From positions 21,799 through 85,798 of the forward strand of contig CAZQQN010000010.1 of the NCBI GenBank assembly GCA_964595485.1: DNA of 64,000 nucleotides, in the 5' to 3' direction. Under the pieces are notes generated by a model, which had not been told where the DNA came from, searched no databases, and saw only the letters and a list, made by a program, of their open reading frames with translations. Each line of letters starts with the position of its first letter. The first letter of the stretch is position 1. The stretch comes from CAZQQN01 sp964595485 (GTDB lineage: Bacteria > Bacteroidota > Bacteroidia > CAILMK01 > CAYYUA01). Shown one piece after another: positions 59,264 to 64,000 of this stretch. Made by a program: the position numbers and the translations under genes.

Positions 59264-60325
59264 CTAATTAAGATTTTGCAGTTTTTTGTTAGCCAGGGTA
59301 TGGCCGGGCGATAAGTCCGTCACTCTTTTAAAGGCTTTTTTAGCCTTTGCTTTATTCCCCAGCTTTTTGTTAGCCATCCCTTTACCAAGGTAAGCTTTTG
59401 TGTATTTGTTATCTGCTTTAATAGCGTTGTCAAAGTACTTGACGGCTTTTTCATACTCATCCTTTATAAAATAAATATAACCAAGGTTGTAATTGCTATT
59501 GCGGTGAAATTTGTCCACTTCAACGATTTTCTTATAACGTTCAATGGCTTTATCAAACTCCTCTAACGCTTGGTAGCTTTTAGCAATACCATAAAGGGCC
59601 TGCGTACTTGTCTCTTGGGCTTCCAAAGCGTTTTTGTAATAATCTATGGCTTTTTGCGGTTTATCCTCATGTAAATTGCCAAGGTGAAGGTGAGCCCTCG
59701 TATTCTTAGGGTTTAATTCAACAGTTGTTTGAAGACTTGAAATGGCTTTGGCTGTGTCTCCCATCTCCCTGTAATTAAGCCCCTTGTAAAAGTATGCTTT
59801 ATCAAGTAATTCATCCTGCCTCAGTGCCTCATTAAGGTTTTTAAAGGATTGTTTTCTTTTTTTCAGGTAAAAATAAACTTTGCCAAGGTATAGATAAGCC
59901 TCTTTGTAATCAGGCTTGTCAGCTATTGCTTTTTTAAACTGCCTAATTGATCCTTGGGGGTATTCCAACTGCCAGAAGATCCTGCCATACCAATAATGAT
60001 AAGGAGCTTTAGAAGAATCAATATTAATTGCCTTCTGGATTGTGCTTTCAGCTTGTTGATAAGCATTGTTTTTGAAATACTTTTTCGCCAGATTCAGGTA
60101 TAGATCAGGATTATCGCCATTGTTACCAATCCGGGCTTTAAGTTTGCTAATCGAGTCCTGTAAATTATCCCGGCTACTGCTTTTAGTAGGCTTTTTTAAG
60201 GTATCTTTACGTTTTGAAACCTGATCGGAAGGATTTCCATCATTAGTCTGACAAGCTTGTAATGAAAAGATTAGTAAAACAGAAATGGTAATGATTAAAT
60301 GCCATAATCCAGTAATGTGCTTCAT
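59264..60325 (-). CDS. TPR-repeat lipoprotein
   Basis: A 353-residue lipoprotein with a lipobox (LQAC, Cys near 25), a Ser/Lys-rich linker, then about eight TPR units of 34 residues (YLNLAKKYFKNNAYQQAESTIQKAINID, AYLYLGKVYFYLKKRKQSFKNLNEALR, SNYNLGYIYFIKDEYEKAVKYFDNAIKAD and others). TPRs bind other proteins, so it is a scaffold in the envelope. The frame reaches a TTG at 60331, but the ATG at 60325 is preferred. The partner is unknown. Confidence 0.8.
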   Translation of the reverse strand: MKHITGLWHLIITISVLLIFSLQACQTNDGNPSDQVSKRKDTLKKPTKSSSRDNLQDSISKLKARIGNNGDNPDLYLNLAKKYFKNNAYQQAESTIQKAINIDSSKAPYHYWYGRIFWQLEYPQGSIRQFKKAIADKPDYKEAYLYLGKVYFYLKKRKQSFKNLNEALRQDELLDKAYFYKGLNYREMGDTAKAISSLQTTVELNPKNTRAHLHLGNLHEDKPQKAIDYYKNALEAQETSTQALYGIAKSYQALEEFDKAIERYKKIVEVDKFHRNSNYNLGYIYFIKDEYEKAVKYFDNAIKADNKYTKAYLGKGMANKKLGNKAKAKKAFKRVTDLSPGHTLANKKLQNLN

Positions 60326-60379
60326 CCTCAAACTTCGAATTCTGGTTTTAGGTTTTATTAAAAATTATTGGCTGGCTAG

Positions 60380-60613
60380 TTAAAAATCCATAACGGGATT
60401 TCGCTTTCTTAAGCGTATGTAACGACCTATGTTAATAAGGAAGGCAAGGGACAGATAAATCAAAATAGGAGAACCCATGGCCATAAATGTAATATAGATA
60501 AAAAATAACCGGATTTTTGAAGTGGCTACCCCAATTATATTACCAAGGAATGAACATACGCCGAAAGCCCTAATCTCTAAGAAACCTTTTACACGATTAG
60601 CTATTTTTTCCAT
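60380..60613 (-). CDS. Short PspC-domain protein
   Basis: A 77-residue membrane protein made almost only of the PspC domain: EIRAFGVCSFLGNIIGVATSKIRLFFIYITF, then a second helix GSPILIYLSLAFLINI. PspC in enterobacteria helps control the phage-shock membrane-stress response. The frame starts at TTG 60616, but ATG 60613 is better. No other psp gene is nearby. Confidence 0.82.
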   Translation of the reverse strand: MEKIANRVKGFLEIRAFGVCSFLGNIIGVATSKIRLFFIYITFMAMGSPILIYLSLAFLINIGRYIRLRKRNPVMDF

Positions 60614-60814
60614 CAAAACTATAGTTTAACCATTTTCAATGCCCAATTTATTCACTTTTAAAGAATCATACAAATGTTTTTTGGCAAAAATACTGGACAG
60701 TTCATAGCAAAGTTAGCTTCAAACCTGCATTCGCAAGGCAGATCATACTTGCCTAAAGTAATATTCTTCGCAAAGTTTACGCAATAATCTAGAAAAAATC
60801 AGTTTTTTCCCTTA

Positions 60815-62104
60815 CTACTTTTCAGCATTGGTCAGGATTTTTGTCCCGATACCGCAAGACAAGCAAAGCTTCTTATCACAGTAGCTTTTTTTCAGGTATA
60901 GTAAAGCCTGGGAGTCAGCGGAGCTTTCGTTTTTCGCCCCTAATTGCTGCCATTGCTGAACGATGCTATTGGCTTCCGGGGGTAAGCTTTCCAGAATGGC
61001 AACGGCTTTTTCCTGTAAAGCTTCATCATTATTGACCTGCCCATAGGCAAATAGAAAAGGAACTATGGTGTTAATCAGAACATTTTCCACACCTTTTTTG
61101 CCCAAATGCTTTGGTTTTTGGGTTTTAGCCAGCCGGTCAAACTGGTAATGATTGTTCCAGTACTCAGAGGCACGAACCTTAAAAAGTTTTTTAATGGTCT
61201 CTGCGTCTTCAATTTCCAGGACCTTTTTAAACAAACCTTCTCCCTTATGGATTAGGTGGGCTAATTGAGCAATACGGATGGCTGGGAAATTAGCAGGCCT
61301 AAGCCGCAATAAATTCCACTCATGCTCACCAATAGGTATCAAACCGTACTTATCACTTAAAAAGCGGTATTCTTCTTGCAATTGCCGGGGATAGGTATCC
61401 GCAAAAACATGATTCAGCATACCGGCCTGACCAAAAAGCAAAGCTTCTAACTGAAAGCGCTTATCCTTATGCTTGCTAAGGATTTTTAGGGGTAAAGCCC
61501 GGGATAATCGCTCAAAAGGTTCAGCGTTGACCTTAAAACCAAAATTCCGGGCAAGCGTTTGGTAAAAAGTTTCTCGCCAGTCATTTTGGTTATCTGCCAA
61601 TGATTTGTGTAAGCGATCGGCTTTTTCCTGCAACCTTTCAATCAATACCCGGTTCATCCATTGATTTATGGTAAGTTCTGGAACTTGGGGAAAGTGGTTA
61701 TTACAGGGTATCCATTGCTGATTATCCTTAAGAGCCTTGTAGCGACCTAAAAATTCTGTTGAAAGCCGATTTTGTAAAACAAGACATGGGATTTTGCCTA
61801 ATTGGTGATTGTTCCCGCCGGGCTCAAGGTCATCCTCAAACACCACATGGAGAATAACATTGTTGTAGGCTTCATCGTGGTGGTGACCATGCCTGAACCA
61901 ATCAGAAGCTTTGTTATGGATTTCGACATTGCCGGCCCACAGCGTATCTTCTATGTGGACCCTGGCATTCATGAAATCAGGACCAGCATCATGATTGTGA
62001 TAACCAACTTTTTTTACGGTTATTTGAGCACCGGCAGTAGTTTGAAGCTCCGTATGATCAAAAAGCTGAAACTTCCAAACAAAGTGGAGAAGGTCCTCTT
62101 GCAT
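60815..62104 (-). CDS. DUF2851 family protein
   Basis: A 429-residue soluble protein of the DUF2851 family, common in Bacteroidota. It starts MQEDLLHFVWKFQLFD, with VGYHNHDAGPDFMNARVHIEDTLWAGNVEIH, and ends in a Cys-rich segment (SYCDKKLCLSCGIGTKIL) that could bind a metal. No function is known. It lies alone on the minus strand. Confidence 0.85.
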   Translation of the reverse strand: MQEDLLHFVWKFQLFDHTELQTTAGAQITVKKVGYHNHDAGPDFMNARVHIEDTLWAGNVEIHNKASDWFRHGHHHDEAYNNVILHVVFEDDLEPGGNNHQLGKIPCLVLQNRLSTEFLGRYKALKDNQQWIPCNNHFPQVPELTINQWMNRVLIERLQEKADRLHKSLADNQNDWRETFYQTLARNFGFKVNAEPFERLSRALPLKILSKHKDKRFQLEALLFGQAGMLNHVFADTYPRQLQEEYRFLSDKYGLIPIGEHEWNLLRLRPANFPAIRIAQLAHLIHKGEGLFKKVLEIEDAETIKKLFKVRASEYWNNHYQFDRLAKTQKPKHLGKKGVENVLINTIVPFLFAYGQVNNDEALQEKAVAILESLPPEANSIVQQWQQLGAKNESSADSQALLYLKKSYCDKKLCLSCGIGTKILTNAEK

Positions 62105-62550
62105 ACAAACATTCTGCTTTGCTTAAACCCTTTCAATACCCGTTAAAACAGGAAATTCTTTGTAACGGTGAAAGGATTGAGTCCTTGAAAAACGCCTCAT
62201 ATCCTATAACTTTAACTGTTAATCGTTACGCCTACTTATCCTCAAATTTAATAAGGATACGGGCCGTAAAAAAATAATGTTGCGCTGAGGCCTATCTTGA
62301 TGCTAACCGATAAACAGGTTACAAATCCGCTACTTGATGACCTGATTTAGCTTGCGAAATAGCATCCATCAAAAACAAACAGCTATAACAACCTCACAGC
62401 CACAGTAACGTTAGCCTATTTGATCACTATTCATAATTATGGCTATAGGTAGCCATCCAAATGGTATCAGCTCTGCATGGTAGAAATATAATTAACGATT
62501 ACAATCTGTTTAAACAGAATATTTTTTATATTTGAATGGAAAGGACCATT
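62105..62550. other. Intergenic region before the terminal TPR gene
   Basis: No gene is visible. A -7 box lies at its right end. The rest is AT-rich with stops in every frame. Confidence 0.55.
62527..62534 (+). promoter_or_regulatory. -7 box for the TPR signalling gene
   Basis: TATATTTG matches TAnnTTTG. It ends one base before an ATG at 62536 and 16 bases before the ATG at 62551, which favours the latter as start. Confidence 0.4.
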
Positions 62551-64000
62551 ATGCCGTTGTCCCGGGTTATCATAATGCTGCTGATATTAACCGGATCTTG
62601 GGGTTCTTCTTTTGCCATTTCTGAAAAAGACTCCCTTAAAAATGTTATTGCCAATCCCCCGCATGATACCTCAAAAGTAAAAGCCCTCAATGCCCTCTCT
62701 GAGGAATTAATAGGAAGGGCCCCTGACTCAGCCATTTTGCTTGCTCAAAAAGCCCTTAGCCTTGCTAAAAAGGTTGCCTTAAACGGAGCGAAAGGATGGC
62801 CAAGTGGGATAGCAAAAGCTCGACAAAATTTAGGGGAATTAAATGGGCGTAGGGACAATTATGCCAAAGCCCTTAACCATTGTCTAAAAGCCTTAAAAAT
62901 TCACCGCACTCATAATATTAAAAAAGACACTGCAGTTATTTTAGGCAATATTGGCGTCGTTCACCATAAACAAGGGCATTATCCCAAAGCCCTCAACTAT
63001 TATTTTAAAGCCCTTCAAATCGCGAAGGAATTGGACGAGAAAAAAGGTGTTGCCAAACACCTTGGGAACATTGGTATCGTCTATTATGAACAAGGCGATT
63101 ACCCCAAAGCCCTCGAATATTATTTTAAAGCTTTGAAAAAGAATAAAGCGTTGGGCCGGAAAAAGGGTGTTGCCATTAACCTTGGTAATATCGGAATGGT
63201 TTATAAGGAGCAGGGGAACTACTCCAAATCCCTGGAGTATTATCAGAAAGCTCTGGAAAAAGAAAAGTCATTAGGCAATAAAATAGGCATTGCCATCAAC
63301 CTGAGTAACATTGGCGTTACCCTGCAAGAGCAGGGTAACTACTCCGAAGCCCTCCAATATTACTTCAAAAGTTTAAAATTTGAAAAAAAATTAGGTTTAA
63401 AAAAGGCAATAGCTACGAGTCTTGGCAATTTAGGAACCGTTTATGAAGCGGTTTATGAGAAAGACGATAGTGTCAGAAGGGAATTCATTGGAGAATATTT
63501 TCCTGATCAAACTTTAAAAGTATCCGATACTTCAACGATTTTGAATGATAACCTTGCCAAAATCCTTCTTGATACCGCTATTGCGTGCCAAAAGGAAAGC
63601 TTGAAAATCAGGAGAGCTATTGGCGCTAAACGAGATATAACCCATAGCTATAATAGTTTAGGAGACATCCAAAAAGTCAAAAATAACTACAAAAGTGCTA
63701 TCCTTTATTACAAACGTGGTTATCAATTGGCAGATAGTGTAAGAGCATTGGCCGAGCAAAAAGATGCCGCCAAAGGCCTTTACACGGTCTATAAAAAAAT
63801 GGATAACACTGACAGCGCCTTATACTGGCATGAACATTTCAACGCCCATCAAGACAGCCTCTTCAACAAAGAAAAACAAAAGGAGATTGGCAAGCTGGAG
63901 GCAAAGCACAAAATGAAAATGCAGCGGCTCAAGCGTAAGCAAAGGGAGAAAGAGCGGCAAAGGAAGCTAAAGCAACAAAGGGAAAGACGTAACACGCTTC
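62551..64000 (+). CDS. Large exported TPR protein, probable sensor, cut by the window edge
   Basis: An open frame of more than 480 codons running off the right edge. Signal peptide at the start (IMLLILTGSWGSSFA); then tetratricopeptide units of 40 residues (NIGVVHHKQGHYPKALNYYFKAL and four similar copies), further TPR-like helices and a long Lys/Arg/Gln coiled region (EKQKEIGKLEAKHKMKMQRL). This layout is usual for Bacteroidota proteins with a membrane helix followed by a histidine kinase or cyclase domain, which would lie beyond the window. The output domain is therefore unknown. Confidence 0.8.
   Translation, partial: MPLSRVIIMLLILTGSWGSSFAISEKDSLKNVIANPPHDTSKVKALNALSEELIGRAPDSAILLAQKALSLAKKVALNGAKGWPSGIAKARQNLGELNGRRDNYAKALNHCLKALKIHRTHNIKKDTAVILGNIGVVHHKQGHYPKALNYYFKALQIAKELDEKKGVAKHLGNIGIVYYEQGDYPKALEYYFKALKKNKALGRKKGVAINLGNIGMVYKEQGNYSKSLEYYQKALEKEKSLGNKIGIAINLSNIGVTLQEQGNYSEALQYYFKSLKFEKKLGLKKAIATSLGNLGTVYEAVYEKDDSVRREFIGEYFPDQTLKVSDTSTILNDNLAKILLDTAIACQKESLKIRRAIGAKRDITHSYNSLGDIQKVKNNYKSAILYYKRGYQLADSVRALAEQKDAAKGLYTVYKKMDNTDSALYWHEHFNAHQDSLFNKEKQKEIGKLEAKHKMKMQRLKRKQREKERQRKLKQQRERRNTL
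62943..63482 (+). repeat. 120-bp tandem repeats encoding TPR units
   Basis: Units start near 62943, 63063, 63183, 63303 and 63423, each beginning with a Gly-Asn-Ile/Leu-Gly codon set such as GGCAATATTGGC. They are similar at DNA as well as protein level over the first four copies, which suggests fairly recent unit duplication or gene conversion. Confidence 0.7.

Noticed and set aside
60755..60792. Extra copy of the CGCAAAG-type repeat
   Set aside because: Only a short resemblance (CGCAAAGTTTACGCAA) is present; it does not extend into the R3/R4 sequence.
1..64000. tRNA, rRNA or CRISPR features
   Set aside because: No tRNA-like arm patterns, rRNA sequence or regularly spaced identical repeats with unique spacers were seen by eye; a dedicated search could still find a tRNA I missed.

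Overview
The window looks like a chromosomal segment of a Bacteroidota bacterium, most likely of the Cytophagales. The evidence is: two secreted proteins with C-terminal type IX sorting domains plus a PorD-type protein; the gene order bamD / omega-like subunit / coaBC / porD / recN; many lipoproteins with Bacteroidota-style lipoboxes; general scarcity of Shine-Dalgarno sequences; and repeated TAnnTTTG promoter boxes upstream of genes. Two 10-N runs (41109-41118 and 50622-50631) and one frameshift show it is a draft assembly. I saw no rRNA, tRNA or CRISPR array.

Layout. 0-2 kb: tail of an unknown gene, then a polysaccharide deacetylase/glycosyltransferase pair. 2-6 kb: LpoB-like and COG3014 lipoproteins, tryptophan 2,3-dioxygenase and an RDD protein. 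6-13 kb: a tightly overlapped operon SpoIIM-like / DUF4129 / DUF4350 / MoxR ATPase / DUF58, bracketed by two RDD membrane-protein genes. 13.6-19.6 kb: bamD, omega-like subunit, coaBC (frameshifted), porD, recN, fabI, ending in a strong bidirectional terminator shared with clpC. 22.8-30 kb: a CFA-type methyltransferase, a PH-like membrane protein, an acetyltransferase, a Cys-rich lipoprotein, uvrC, a secreted M43 metalloprotease and an M20 amidohydrolase. 30-38.6 kb is the accessory part: two small gene pairs, each bracketed by a different direct repeat; trhO; a ceramidase-like secreted protein; a tyrosine-recombinase remnant; a decayed MNT/HEPN toxin-antitoxin pair; and an inverted-repeat element. 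38.6-49.4 kb: a BCCT transporter, prolyl oligopeptidase, a DUF1028 protein with a type IX tail, lepA, an M61 protease, a queuosine-precursor transporter and a secreted C1B peptidase. 49.6-62 kb: a DUF2723 protein, dprA, a TrpB2-type synthase, the thrS-infC-rpmI-rplT operon, a TPR lipoprotein, a PspC-like protein and DUF2851. The window ends inside a large TPR signalling protein.

Cell-envelope and protein-turnover functions dominate: outer-membrane assembly, lipoproteins, secreted proteases, a MoxR/vWA module and ClpC. The most useful observations for follow-up are the RDD-bracketed MoxR operon, the repeat-bracketed gene cassettes beside recombinase and toxin-antitoxin debris, a probable AUA start with a strong Shine-Dalgarno on infC, promoter boxes placed so close to ATG that leaderless mRNAs are implied (best at trhO), and a 21-bp-spaced direct repeat in the clpC leader. 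I did not find one feature that is clearly a wholly new system; the MoxR operon and the repeat cassettes are the best candidates.
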